This document shows positions 36,516 through 46,095 of a stretch of 64,000 nt of DNA, piece after piece. A program made the translations under genes and the position numbers. The notes under the pieces were generated by a model. The model saw only the letters and a list, made by a program, of their open reading frames with translations, ran no database searches and had not been told where the DNA came from. Origin of the DNA: Paracoccaceae bacterium (GTDB lineage: Bacteria > Pseudomonadota > Alphaproteobacteria > Rhodobacterales > Rhodobacteraceae). Every line of letters starts with the position of its first letter. The first letter of the stretch is position 1. The stretch spans positions 1 to 64,000 of the forward strand of contig JAJEBQ010000042.1 of assembly GCA_022822495.1 (NCBI GenBank). The letters run 5' to 3'.

Positions 36516-39500
36516 ATGACCACCACACAAGAACAATTATATCTACAGCAAAGAACAGTTCAGGAGCAACGTGCCTTGAAGGGATTATATCGTCGTGAAG
36601 ATGAGCATGACGCCTGTGGTGTAGGGCTGGTTGTATCAATTGATGCCAAACCCTCAAGAAGAGTTGTGGAATACGGGATCATGTCCTTGCAAGCAGTCTG
36701 GCACCGAGGGGCCGTTGATGCGGATGGCAAGACCGGTGATGGCGCAGGCATTGCGACACAGATTCCCCGGGAATTCTTCCGTAAGCAAATCAAGCGGGCA
36801 GGGCATGAGTTGGGCCAGGAAAAGAGACTGGCCGTCGGCATGGTCTTTTTACCCAGAACAGATTTTGGCGCCCAGGAAACCTGCCGAACCATTGTTGAAG
36901 CAGAAATTTTCAATATGGGTCATACCATCTATGGGTGGCGTCATGTCCCTGTAAACACAAGCGTTCTTGGAGAAAAAGCTGGTGCAACCAGGCCAGAAAT
37001 AGAACAAATTCTCATAGCTGATGGCCGAAACCTCACGGAAGAAGAGTTCGAAAGAAACCTCTACATCATTCGTCGCCGAATCGAGCGTGCTGTAAGTGAG
37101 GCCCAAATAAGTGGTATGTACATTTGCTCACTCTCCAGTAAAACGATTGTGTACAAGGGTATGATGCTTGCCGAGCAGGTTGCAGAGTTCTACCCCGATT
37201 TAAAGGATCCCGACTTCGCCTCAGCCTTTGCACTGTATCATCAAAGATATTCTACCAATACATTCCCCCAATGGTGGCTGGCGCAACCCTTCCGAATGAT
37301 GGCCCACAACGGGGAAATCAACACTCTAAAAGGAAATCTCAACTGGCTCAAAAGTCATGAGATAAAGATGGTATCAGACAGCTTTGGCGATTTTGAGGAG
37401 GATATTAAGCCTATTGTCCCACAAGGTTCATCAGATTCTGCCGCTCTTGATGCGGTTTTTGAGGTTATGGTACGGGCCGGCAGAAATGCACCCATGACAA
37501 AATCCATTCTGGTGCCTGAAGCATGGTCAAAAAAGCAGGATTTCATGCCCGAAGAATGGAGAAACATGTATCACTATTGCAATGCGATAATGGAACCCTG
37601 GGATGGCCCTGCAGCCTTGGCCATGGCCGATGGCCGATGGGTTGTTGCTGGTTGTGACAGGAATGGATTAAGACCTTTTCGCTATACGGTTACCAAAGAC
37701 AATCTTCTTATTGCCGGATCAGAAACTGGTATGGTTCCTATTGATGAAACCGATATCATTGAAAAAGGGGCCCTTGGTCCGGGGCACATGGTGGCTGTCG
37801 ATTTGGAGGAACAAAAACTTTATCACGATTATGAACTCAAGCAGAAACTTGCCGGCAGTCAGGACTTTGGAGGCTTGACCAACAAGATTGTCAAACTTGA
37901 TGAACAACTGAAAGATATCCCCGAAAAAATCCTTTTTACCGGTGAAGAATTACGGAAAAGGCAAAGCATGGCGGGCTTGACACTTGAAGATATCGAGACA
38001 ATTCTGACACCCATGGCTGAAACAGGCAAGGAAGCTGTCGCTTCAATGGGGGATGATACGCCACCCGCTGTTTTATCTAAACAATATCGACCAATGAGTC
38101 ATTATTTCAGGCAGAATTTCAGCCAAGTTACCAACCCACCCATAGATTCTTTGCGAGAAAGCAGGGTCATGAGCCTGATTACTCGGTTTGGCAACCTTAA
38201 TAATGTCCTTGATGAAAAAACCGATTCTGTCGCTACTGCCTATCTGGATTCACCCTTCCTCAGTAATGCCATGTTTGACACCACCATGGATTATTTTGGT
38301 GATGGGGTGGCAGAAATTGATTGCACCTTCAACATTGATGATGGCTCCACGAATCTGAAAAAGAACCTTCACCGGGTTCTCCAGGAAGCCGAAGACAAGG
38401 TTTGTTCAGGATTTTCTCATCTTGTATTGACAGACATGAATCAAGGGCCGGACCGAATTCCCTTGCCCATGATCCTTGCAACAAGCGCAGTTCACAGTTG
38501 GTTGACAACCAAGGGGTTACGTACCTTCACAACGATAAATGTAAGATCTGGTGAGTGTCTGGATGCGCACTACTTTGCCGTTCTGATTGCTTGTGGCGCA
38601 ACCACCGTCAACGCCTATCTGGTTCAGGACATCCTGGCCAACAGGATTGAGCGCAATTTACTGGATAATACGCTAGAGGGTGCCGTTGACAACTTTAGGG
38701 AAGCGATCAACCAGGGGTTGCTGAAAATTATGTCGAAAATGGGCATATCCGTGATTTCATCGTATCGGGGAGGCTTGAATTTCGAAGCTATCGGTCTTTC
38801 AAGAGCCATGGTTACGAGATATTTTCCTGGCATGCCAAGCAGGATCTCAGGCATAGGTTTGAGGGGATTATATAAAAAACTGGTGGAGCAGCACCGCAAA
38901 AGCTGGACTGGGAACATGACCATTCTTCCAGTGGGAGGTTTTTACAAACAAAGGAACTCCGGTGAAGCCCATGCCTGGCAGGCAAGAGGTATGCGATTGC
39001 TTCAAACTGCCTGTGATCAGGACAGGTATGACCTTTGGAAAGTGTATTCCAAAACCATGAATGACAGCCCTCCTTTGAATTTGAGAGATCTCCTAAAGAT
39101 TTCAGAGGATGAGCAAAAAGTTCATTTGGATGAAGTTGAATCCATAACCTCGATCAGGAAGAGATTTGTAACACCTGGCATGTCTCTGGGTGCATTAAGT
39201 CCTGAGGCTCATAGAACCTTGAATGTCGCCATGAACAGGATTGGCGCCAAGTCGGATTCTGGTGAAGGTGGCGAAGATCCCGCACATGCTATCCCTGATG
39301 CCAACGGCGACAATCCCTGCGCAAGAATAAAACAGGTTGCGAGTGGCAGGTTTGGTGTAACGGCCGAATATTTGAGTAATTGTGACGAGCTTGAAATCAA
39401 AATAGCCCAAGGGGCCAAACCGGGTGAAGGAGGTCAACTTCCAGGTATGAAAGTTACTGCCCTTATTGCCAAATTGAGGCATTCGACCCAAGGGGTAACC

Positions 39501-41051
39501 CTGATTTCACCACCGCCACATCATGATATCTACTCAATTGAGGATCTTTCCCAATTGATTTATGATCTGAAGCAGATCAACCCTTTGGCCAAGGTATGTG
39601 TCAAACTGGTTTCATCTTCAGGCATTGGAACCATTGCAGCTGGTGTCGCCAAGGCCAAAGCTGATGTTATTCTTGTTTCCGGCCATTCCGGGGGGACTGG
39701 TGCGTCACCGGCAACATCAATCAAATATGCTGGCTTACCCTGGGAAATTGGTCTTGCCGAAACCCACCAGGTTTTGACGCTCAACAATCTTCGGGACAGA
39801 GTGATTCTTCGAACTGACGGCGGTCTAAGAACAGGCAGGGATATTGTTATTGCAGCTTTGTTGGGGGCCGAAGAATTTGGCATTGGGACAGCAGCTCTCA
39901 TATCCATGGGGTGTTTGATGGTCAGGCAATGTCAATCCAATACTTGCCCAGTTGGAGTTTGTACCCAGGATGAGAGATTGCGAGAAAAGTTTACTGGTGA
40001 AGTTTACAAAGTTGTCAATTTGATAACCTTTTATGCCCGTGAAGTGAGGGAAATACTCGCAGATTTAGGTCTCAAATCGCTGGATGAGGCCATAGGTCGT
40101 ACGGATTTGTTATATCAGGTATCAAAAGGTTCTGACTATCTGGTCGATTTGGATCTTAATCCCCTTTTGGTCAAGATTGATGATAACATCCGTGTTGGCC
40201 AAAGGTCAGAAAAGGTAAGAAATGAAGTTAAGGAAACCCTCGATGCTGAAATTTATTCGGATGCCAAAGCCTTCCTTCAGGAAGGGGAAAAAATGCAACT
40301 TTCCTATGATGTTCAAAACACTCAGAGGACTATTGGCGCAAAGACTTCGTACCGTATTGTCAAGCGTTTTGGCATGAACAATTCGCTCCAGCGCGATCAC
40401 CTGACGATTAATCTCACTGGTTCTGCTGGACAATCATTGGGTGCTTTTATTGTAAACGGTTTAAAAATCGTCACTTTTGGCGATGCCAATGATTATGTCG
40501 GCAAGGGATTATCGGGGGGGACAATTGTTGTGAGGCCTCCGAATTCTTCAAAACTGGTTGCGGCCGAGAATACCATCATCGGAAATACCGTCCTTTACGG
40601 TGCGACAAATGGTCATATGTTCGTCGCCGGTCGAGCTGGTGAAAGATTCTGCGTCCGCAACTCTGGTGCCATTGTTGTCGTAGAAGGTTGTGGCGCTAAT
40701 GGCTGTGAATATATGACAGGTGGAACTGCAGTTATCCTTGGGAAAGTTGGTATTAACTTTGGGGCCGGTATGACCGGTGGTATGGTCTATCTCTATGATA
40801 GAGACGGGAAGGCACAACAGATGATCAATTATGATTCATTGGTTTCTTGCCCTGTTACGGTACCGTTTTGGAAAAATCAATTATTTGAATTGATAAGTCA
40901 ACATGTTCGAGAAACCGAAAGTGTTTTGGGAAACAAAATCTTGAACAATTGGGAAATTGAGGGAGAGAAATTCCTGCAAATCTGTCCCAAGGAGATGCTT
41001 TCAAGGATTCCAGTACCCATCACGGAGTTTGAGAGTCAACTCATTGCCTAA
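36516..41051 (+). CDS. gltB: Glutamate synthase large subunit
   Basis: Produces two glutamates from glutamine and 2-oxoglutarate. 1511 residues in the usual order: class II amidotransferase domain whose nucleophile is Cys34 (DACGVGLV) after a removable propeptide, a central domain, the FMN-binding synthase domain (about 850-1220, with SGHSGGTGASP and the 3Fe-4S cysteines CQSNTCPVGVCTQ), and the C-terminal beta-helix GXGXG domain (GGTIVVRPP ... GGTAVILGKVG). The length is normal. It is in an operon with gltD. Confidence 0.97.
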   Translation: MTTTQEQLYLQQRTVQEQRALKGLYRREDEHDACGVGLVVSIDAKPSRRVVEYGIMSLQAVWHRGAVDADGKTGDGAGIATQIPREFFRKQIKRAGHELGQEKRLAVGMVFLPRTDFGAQETCRTIVEAEIFNMGHTIYGWRHVPVNTSVLGEKAGATRPEIEQILIADGRNLTEEEFERNLYIIRRRIERAVSEAQISGMYICSLSSKTIVYKGMMLAEQVAEFYPDLKDPDFASAFALYHQRYSTNTFPQWWLAQPFRMMAHNGEINTLKGNLNWLKSHEIKMVSDSFGDFEEDIKPIVPQGSSDSAALDAVFEVMVRAGRNAPMTKSILVPEAWSKKQDFMPEEWRNMYHYCNAIMEPWDGPAALAMADGRWVVAGCDRNGLRPFRYTVTKDNLLIAGSETGMVPIDETDIIEKGALGPGHMVAVDLEEQKLYHDYELKQKLAGSQDFGGLTNKIVKLDEQLKDIPEKILFTGEELRKRQSMAGLTLEDIETILTPMAETGKEAVASMGDDTPPAVLSKQYRPMSHYFRQNFSQVTNPPIDSLRESRVMSLITRFGNLNNVLDEKTDSVATAYLDSPFLSNAMFDTTMDYFGDGVAEIDCTFNIDDGSTNLKKNLHRVLQEAEDKVCSGFSHLVLTDMNQGPDRIPLPMILATSAVHSWLTTKGLRTFTTINVRSGECLDAHYFAVLIACGATTVNAYLVQDILANRIERNLLDNTLEGAVDNFREAINQGLLKIMSKMGISVISSYRGGLNFEAIGLSRAMVTRYFPGMPSRISGIGLRGLYKKLVEQHRKSWTGNMTILPVGGFYKQRNSGEAHAWQARGMRLLQTACDQDRYDLWKVYSKTMNDSPPLNLRDLLKISEDEQKVHLDEVESITSIRKRFVTPGMSLGALSPEAHRTLNVAMNRIGAKSDSGEGGEDPAHAIPDANGDNPCARIKQVASGRFGVTAEYLSNCDELEIKIAQGAKPGEGGQLPGMKVTALIAKLRHSTQGVTLISPPPHHDIYSIEDLSQLIYDLKQINPLAKVCVKLVSSSGIGTIAAGVAKAKADVILVSGHSGGTGASPATSIKYAGLPWEIGLAETHQVLTLNNLRDRVILRTDGGLRTGRDIVIAALLGAEEFGIGTAALISMGCLMVRQCQSNTCPVGVCTQDERLREKFTGEVYKVVNLITFYAREVREILADLGLKSLDEAIGRTDLLYQVSKGSDYLVDLDLNPLLVKIDDNIRVGQRSEKVRNEVKETLDAEIYSDAKAFLQEGEKMQLSYDVQNTQRTIGAKTSYRIVKRFGMNNSLQRDHLTINLTGSAGQSLGAFIVNGLKIVTFGDANDYVGKGLSGGTIVVRPPNSSKLVAAENTIIGNTVLYGATNGHMFVAGRAGERFCVRNSGAIVVVEGCGANGCEYMTGGTAVILGKVGINFGAGMTGGMVYLYDRDGKAQQMINYDSLVSCPVTVPFWKNQLFELISQHVRETESVLGNKILNNWEIEGEKFLQICPKEMLSRIPVPITEFESQLIA

Positions 41052-41143
41052 CCATTTTACGGTTTGTTGTTCAAATCGGTGCGTTAGTGATGTTATCTCG
41101 GACTGAAACCCACATCAGATAACAATATTTTTATCCAATTTGG

Positions 41144-41166
41144 AAAGCACTTCAGTGCTTTTTCTG
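41144..41166 (+). terminator. gltB terminator
   Basis: AAAGCACT-TC-AGTGCTTT followed by a short T run; an 8-base perfect stem about 90 bases after the gltB stop codon. Confidence 0.6.
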
Positions 41167-41236
41167 ATAGGTAGGTTCCTACATTCAGATAAGAAACTCA
41201 TCAACCATCAATTTCTTACTATAAGAAATATTTTTC

Positions 41237-41264
41237 TTGTAATTAGTTTTTTTTATTATATTAT
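41237..41264 (+). promoter_or_regulatory. Sigma-70-like promoter for a candidate sRNA
   Basis: TTGTAA at 41237-41242 and TATTAT at 41259-41264 with a 16-base spacer, close to the sigma-70 consensus. Transcription would start near 41271, just before the CCTCCTCCC motif. Confidence 0.45.
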
Positions 41265-41270
41265 CAGTTC

Positions 41271-41345
41271 AATCGCCTTACCTCCTCCCTTTATTTGGTG
41301 ATGTTACTCAACGACCTTCTCTTTGCGAGAAGGTCGTTTTTTGTG
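41271..41345 (+). ncRNA. Candidate CCUCCUCCC-motif small RNA
   Basis: About 75 nt with no coding frame. It has a promoter-like pair just upstream, an anti-Shine-Dalgarno CCTCCTCCC at 41281-41289, and a strong intrinsic terminator at its end (ACGACCTTCTC / GAGAAGGTCGT, then T6). This layout matches the alphaproteobacterial cuckoo/CcsR-type sRNAs, which carry CCUCCUCCC loops and respond to stress. The family assignment rests on motif and layout only; no expression evidence is available. Confidence 0.5.
41311..41345 (+). terminator. Strong intrinsic terminator
   Basis: Perfect 11-base stem ACGACCTTCTC / GAGAAGGTCGT with a short loop, directly followed by TTTTTTG. No protein gene lies directly upstream, which is why a small RNA is proposed. 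Confidence 0.85.
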
Positions 41346-41706
41346 CTTATGTACCTGACCAGTCATTTCTCTGATTTTTCCACCTCACTTTTTCCAGTCC
41401 ACAGTTTTTGGTCGTTTAGAAAGCGTCTGAAAATTTGGTGCGTGTTACACCAGTTCGGTGGTAGCAACCGAACACTTTGGGTACAGCAGGTATACCGATA
41501 CTCCTTCTCTTCTTATGGTGTATCTCTTCTCTTTCTAGACATAAGGGTTTGTAGATTGTGGGAGTCTTTAAGAAATTCTTGAGGTTTAAGATTTGAAAGG
41601 GTCTCTTGCTCAGGAGGCCTCTCCGCTCGTTAGCTGATTTTGCTTAATCGGCTGGGTGATTGTCAAGCCCGTGGTATCTATATACAACAGTCCTGCCCCT
41701 ATGATT
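41346..41706. other. Structured non-coding stretch, unexplained
   Basis: About 360 bases with no convincing gene. It contains a perfect 7-base stem (GTTCGGT / ACCGAAC near 41453-41473) and another imperfect stem (AGCTGATT / AATCGGCT near 41632). The end-motif-like TATATACAACAGT is at 41679-41691. tRNA, tmRNA, RNase P and SRP RNA signatures were looked for and not found. Confidence 0.35.
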
Positions 41707-42291
41707 CTATTCTAGATCATAGGGTCCAAGAAACCGTTCGCCGTTAAAGTGAATCAGGTGGGAAGGTGCGTCGGCACACCAAACTTCGGTTTCCCACGAA
41801 ATATCACTCAAAAATCGTCCCATTACTCTTCGGTCAGGGAAAGCAGTCACATATACAAGACCAAGCTTGGAATCCTTGAAAAGTGATGACAACTCCCCAT
41901 ATCGCTTCGCATCTACAGGACCATGACTAGTTACAGATTCAATCAGAAAAAGCCATTCCTTGTCCTCAAAATAGAGTGCCACATCAGGCATTTTTCCATG
42001 CTTATCAATTATGACACCTAGCTGAGAAAGGCGTTCTTCCTGAACATATTTCATTTTATTATCTGCATCACCAATATAGATGACCTCAGAACCAGGAGCA
42101 AATCGTGGAGCAAACTCATTGATGATATTCTTAATCAGTTCGCTGTGTTCGCCTGGACTAAGTGTAATCTCTGTTTTATCTGTAATGACCACAGGGATCA
42201 TTTGCATCTCCCTGGACTTTGCGTATTTGGTCGCAAGTGCATGGCCTTTCTTCCTGTAGGTTCGCAGCTTTTTTCTACAAATCAGTTCCAA
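41707..42291 (-). pseudogene. BsuBI/PstI-type restriction nuclease domain, split off by a frame change
   Basis: 194 residues equal to the C-terminal nuclease domain of the BsuBI/PstI family: GDADNKMKYVQEERLSQLG, then MPDVALYFEDKEW...IESVTSHGPV (catalytic PD...E region), then VTAFPDR, AWETEVW and HLIHFNGERFLGP. Complete family members (about 310 residues) begin with an HTH domain; here that domain is in the +0 frame of the preceding methyltransferase gene, and this frame is shifted by one base. It can only start at TTG 42291, within the last 17 bases of that gene. Either the nuclease is inactivated or the two frames are joined by frameshifting or coupled translation. Confidence 0.75.
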
Positions 42292-44221
42292 AGGATTGGA
42301 TCAACTGAAAAGCCTCACTACTAATCTGGTAACATGTATCAGGACTGTTAGTTGGTCTACCTGGATTATCAGGATTGTGAAGGGCAATACCGGTATCAAC
42401 AAACTGGTGTATCGTTTCTTGCCGGATGGTCTCTCTTGTATTTGGAGCATACTCTTTACCAAAGTGTTGCCGTATGGAATCCATTAAAGAAGAAATACCT
42501 ATGAGTGGTCTTTCAATATTATTCCATGAACTAGATGAATGCATACCCAATAAAGCAAGTAGAGTGAGTGCAGATCGTTCATTCTGCTGTGCCTTTGGCA
42601 TATTTAGATCTTTTAGAATTGTAAGGGCTTCATCAATCTTTTTCTTTACTCGAAACTTATCAACATCTTTTGTCATATTCTGCAGTTCCTCTTCAATTAT
42701 TGTATCAATTTCATTTTGGGAAAGAACAGAAGCATCTTCTTTTCCAATACGTACAAGGACCTTCTTATCTGGATATCTGAGGGACCTGAGATCGGTGGCA
42801 TTTACCTGAGTATGCCCGTTAAATTGGCGAAAAAAACGATCAACTAGAGTGCTGTTAAGGAAGATAGCAATTCCTCTTGCCAAATTGAGTGGGAGGCCAA
42901 CTCCGTCCACATGGTATACATTCAGGTGGTTTTCAAAACCAATGAGACTCCCTGGTAGTTCGGAACCGTAGACTGTTGCAACAATACGGCGTCGTTCTTC
43001 TTTAGTTGTGAACCTACGAGTTACGACAAAGTGCCCCTTGTTTTCCCATAACCATTTACGGCTGTTCTTTGAAACTCTAATTGCGTTTGGCTTACGCATA
43101 GCTTTAGGCCATTCAAGTTTCCTGCCTCGGAAATGTTGGGCATATAAGAGCGGAACGGTCCCCTCTTCAAGATTCATTGATAACTCCGATTTGAGACGAA
43201 AATCAATCACAGGGCCAGTTGAAACCCTGACGCCAAGATCATCTAACTTTGCTGTAAAGTGGTCCATGCAATCAACGATGATTTGTTCTAAATCGTTTGA
43301 GGTGATGTGAACAAACTTGTCTGGATCAGAAGGACGTATTACAGATGTGTAAGGAACAGTATGATGAGTCATCTCTTTCGTGACATATTTACCTTTGATG
43401 CCATCTGCTCTGAATGCACAACCCTTACTTGTCGTAATTTTTACTTCTGAAGGTTTTCTTTTCTTTATAGCATGTAAAATGATGTTTTCTTGAAGTACTC
43501 CGTCTCCTTTAAAGGCAATATTGCGTTTCTCGAAAATATGTATATGTCGCAACAACATTTCAGAAAAAAAATTTTCTCGAAATTCTTTAAAATATGGGCC
43601 GTTACAAAATGACCTGGGGACAATTGCAACTAACTCCCCTCCTTGTTCAAGCGCACGCGTAGCCAGAAACATAAATCCGGTATAAAGGTTGGTCGTTTCA
43701 ATACCTGCCTTCCTTAGAGCAGACCGGTGTACTGACGATGAAGTGATTTTTTTGTATGGTGGGTTCATTATGACATGAGTATATGTCGCTTTACCTGCTT
43801 CTGGTTGAAACAAATCTGGTTTCATACCAATCCCACTATCCACAATAAAGTCCTTCTCGTGAATTGTTGTTCGCAACTCAAGTTGGTTCAGATCAAAGTA
43901 CATTGATACCTCTTCAAGTGTATTTCGAAGGTAGCTTGTTAGTGAGGGTTCAATTTCGTAACAGGTTAGAGATGTACTTCGGGGTTTTACCTTTGCTTCA
44001 CATAATCGTTCAACTAAAGTAGCTGTTAAGGATCCAACTCCTGCACCAGGATCCAATATACGTAGATCACCGGTTAGGTTTTCAAATAAGCTTGCCATAA
44101 ACCTTCCGATGCAAATAGGTGTCATGAACTGCCCTAGGTCTGAACGTTGTTTTGGGTCGAGTTGAAGTCCAGCGCCAAACCGATAAAATTCGACCCTTTC
44201 TGCAAAGGAAAGTGAATTCAT
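42275..44221 (-). CDS. BsuBI/PstI-type adenine methyltransferase fused to nuclease HTH domain
   Basis: 648 residues. Residues 1 to about 515 form an N6-adenine methyltransferase: motif I LDPGAGVGSLT at 56-66 and catalytic NPPY at 153-156. From Met516 (MTKDVDKF) onward the sequence is the N-terminal HTH domain of a BsuBI/PstI-type restriction enzyme (KAQQNERSALTLLALLG, GKEYAPNTRETIRQ, GRPTNSPDTCYQI). It stops with TAG at 42275-42277 just where the nuclease domain should follow. In typical loci the methylase and nuclease are separate genes. GAGGAA lies 9 bases before codon 516, so an internal start for the nuclease is possible. Confidence 0.85.
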   Translation of the reverse strand: MNSLSFAERVEFYRFGAGLQLDPKQRSDLGQFMTPICIGRFMASLFENLTGDLRILDPGAGVGSLTATLVERLCEAKVKPRSTSLTCYEIEPSLTSYLRNTLEEVSMYFDLNQLELRTTIHEKDFIVDSGIGMKPDLFQPEAGKATYTHVIMNPPYKKITSSSVHRSALRKAGIETTNLYTGFMFLATRALEQGGELVAIVPRSFCNGPYFKEFRENFFSEMLLRHIHIFEKRNIAFKGDGVLQENIILHAIKKRKPSEVKITTSKGCAFRADGIKGKYVTKEMTHHTVPYTSVIRPSDPDKFVHITSNDLEQIIVDCMDHFTAKLDDLGVRVSTGPVIDFRLKSELSMNLEEGTVPLLYAQHFRGRKLEWPKAMRKPNAIRVSKNSRKWLWENKGHFVVTRRFTTKEERRRIVATVYGSELPGSLIGFENHLNVYHVDGVGLPLNLARGIAIFLNSTLVDRFFRQFNGHTQVNATDLRSLRYPDKKVLVRIGKEDASVLSQNEIDTIIEEELQNMTKDVDKFRVKKKIDEALTILKDLNMPKAQQNERSALTLLALLGMHSSSSWNNIERPLIGISSLMDSIRQHFGKEYAPNTRETIRQETIHQFVDTGIALHNPDNPGRPTNSPDTCYQISSEAFQLIQSFGTDL

Positions 44222-44271
44222 CGGAGATCAATATATATTAGACAAAAAGAAAAATAGTCGGAGACTACCTA

Positions 44272-44289
44272 ACTATTGTATATAACCCC
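44272..44289 (-). repeat. End-motif-like sequence, inverted to 41679
   Basis: ACTATTGTATATAACCCC; its reverse complement GGGGTTATATACAATAGT resembles TATATACAACAGT at 41679-41691 on the other side of the restriction locus. The pair would bound the island as imperfect inverted repeats. Confidence 0.4.
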
Positions 44290-44402
44290 AAAAATTAAAT
44301 TGTATAAATTATCCATACCAACCTCAACATCTCATGTCAAACTTTGATAATCCTGATTAAATGCTTTATAACTCTCCCTATCAATCGGTAGCGCGACCGT
44401 GT

Positions 44403-45329
44403 TTATTCCTTGCGGTAATAAAGCATGGTGGTGTGACGTGCTTCGGCGAAAAACAACCACCGAGATATAAATATCCCTGCAAAAGCAGAACAAAAATACA
44501 GAAACTTGAAAACTTCTACCAACCAGGGTATGGATGAAAAAAATATAAAACAAAAAAGCAATAACGGTATGACCAAACCAATGGTCAACGTAGTTGCTCT
44601 CAATAGTCTTGATTTGCTCCGGGGAAGTGTATACCCCATTTCCCTTGTCAGGTAGTTGGGGCCCAGATGCGGTGGCTCAAAGGGTGTAATATTGCCGAAT
44701 TTACCCAAACCAGTTGCTGTTTCAACATTGGAAGATCCCAAACCAATACGATCACTTCGTAAAACCCACAAAAACCAGATACCCCAACTCCCAAGAAGCA
44801 GGACAAGATTCACCAGCAGCATTCCATCCCCTAGCAGGCTGGACATGAAACTGAATATAAAGGCCATACCACTAAGCAGGGCAAAACCAATATATACGAG
44901 TGGTGTCAATATTGTGTGCCAGGCCGGTATCGCTTTCAATTGTGTATAAATCATTGCCGTGGAATAAACGGTTGCCAAAGATAGCAGGGACATGAGCACG
45001 GCAAGGATTGTAACAAGGTCTATAAATAAATTGAAAAAGCGACCAACTAAGAACAGAAAAACGCAACTAAGCGTTACTATGGCCATAACGCCTTCCCTTG
45101 ATAACCATGAGGATCGCCATTGGGACAAGGCCCTTACTGCCCGCGCAGGTCTTCGTAGATGAAAAAGAGAACTAAGTAAGCCTATAACAGCCAAAACCAA
45201 ACCAAAGAAGCCAGCAATGATCACGGTTTGCGCATTAGCATTAGGCCCGAGAACACCCAGCCAGAAGCAAATACCAAAACCTACCCCCGAAAAGGTGGAA
45301 AAGACTATGATTGATACGGCAGGGTGCAA
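44403..45329 (-). CDS. soeC: DmsC/SoeC-like membrane anchor subunit
   Basis: 308-residue integral membrane protein with about eight hydrophobic helices, of the DmsC type that anchors a molybdoenzyme and exchanges electrons with the quinone pool. Early helices (VSIIVFSTFSGVGFGICFWLG) and the loop RPARAVRALSQWRSSWLSREG are typical: an HLRRPxRAxRAxxxxxxSWLSRE segment is characteristic of the DmsC family. It is the third gene after the catalytic and iron-sulfur subunits, 10 bases downstream of the latter. Confidence 0.85.
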   Translation of the reverse strand: MHPAVSIIVFSTFSGVGFGICFWLGVLGPNANAQTVIIAGFFGLVLAVIGLLSSLFHLRRPARAVRALSQWRSSWLSREGVMAIVTLSCVFLFLVGRFFNLFIDLVTILAVLMSLLSLATVYSTAMIYTQLKAIPAWHTILTPLVYIGFALLSGMAFIFSFMSSLLGDGMLLVNLVLLLGSWGIWFLWVLRSDRIGLGSSNVETATGLGKFGNITPFEPPHLGPNYLTREMGYTLPRSKSRLLRATTLTIGLVIPLLLFCFIFFSSIPWLVEVFKFLYFCSAFAGIFISRWLFFAEARHTTMLYYRKE

Positions 45330-45339
45330 GGTATTGAGC

Positions 45340-46095
45340 CTAATTTCCGTTGAACAGGTTATCTATCCAGGAAAGAATCCCACCGGGTTTCTGGGTTGCA
45401 AGGGAAGCAAGATTGAAATCAGGACTCCCAAGTTGTTCGGCACCATATCTTTCAGTGGGAAGAAGATATTGGTTTACGGGATTTGTTTCCTGTTCGGGCA
45501 TCAAATCTACTGCCTCTCGATTTGCTACCAGTTTGGAAACCTCTGAATCAGGATCTGACAGATCACCAAAAAACCTCGCATTGGTAGGGCATGTTCTAAC
45601 ACAGGCTGGTTCCCTGTCCTCTTCTGGAAGGTTCTTATTGTATATCCGATCAACACACAAGGTGCATTTCTTCATGACCCCCTCGGTGGGATCCATTTCT
45701 CTTGCTCCATAGGGGCAGGCCCATGCACATAATCCACACCCCATACACTTCGCTTCGTCGACAAGAACGATACCATCAGAAACCCGTTTGTAGGAAGCAC
45801 CTGTCGGACAAACGGTTACACATGGAGCATCATCGCAATGCAAACAACTTTTGGGAAAATGAACCAGAGCGTTCATCTCACCCTTCTCAGTTTCAAAACT
45901 GTGAATTCTATTTAACCATACACCGGAAGGATCATTGCCATAGGGAGATTCATCAGCTAATGGCGCACCATACCCACTGGTATTCCAAGCTTTGCAGTTG
46001 GTAACACAAGCATGACATCCCACACAGACATCCAAATCAATGACCAGCCCGAGTTTACGCTCAGTCGATTTTGGAAGTGAAGTCATGCTGTCCAT
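45340..46095 (-). CDS. soeB: 4Fe-4S electron-transfer subunit (SoeB/DmsB-like)
   Basis: 251 residues with four cysteine clusters: CVGCHACVTNCKAWN, CLHCDDAPCVTVCPTGA, CMGCGLCAWACPYGA and CTLCVDRI...CVRTCPTNA, which bind four 4Fe-4S centres carrying electrons between the molybdopterin subunit and the membrane anchor. Its start overlaps the end of the catalytic subunit gene by 13 bases, so translation is coupled. Confidence 0.9.
   Translation of the reverse strand: MDSMTSLPKSTERKLGLVIDLDVCVGCHACVTNCKAWNTSGYGAPLADESPYGNDPSGVWLNRIHSFETEKGEMNALVHFPKSCLHCDDAPCVTVCPTGASYKRVSDGIVLVDEAKCMGCGLCAWACPYGAREMDPTEGVMKKCTLCVDRIYNKNLPEEDREPACVRTCPTNARFFGDLSDPDSEVSKLVANREAVDLMPEQETNPVNQYLLPTERYGAEQLGSPDFNLASLATQKPGGILSWIDNLFNGN

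Noticed and set aside
41346-41706. tmRNA, RNase P RNA, 6S or SRP RNA
   Set aside because: None of the characteristic conserved sequences of these RNAs could be recognised here.
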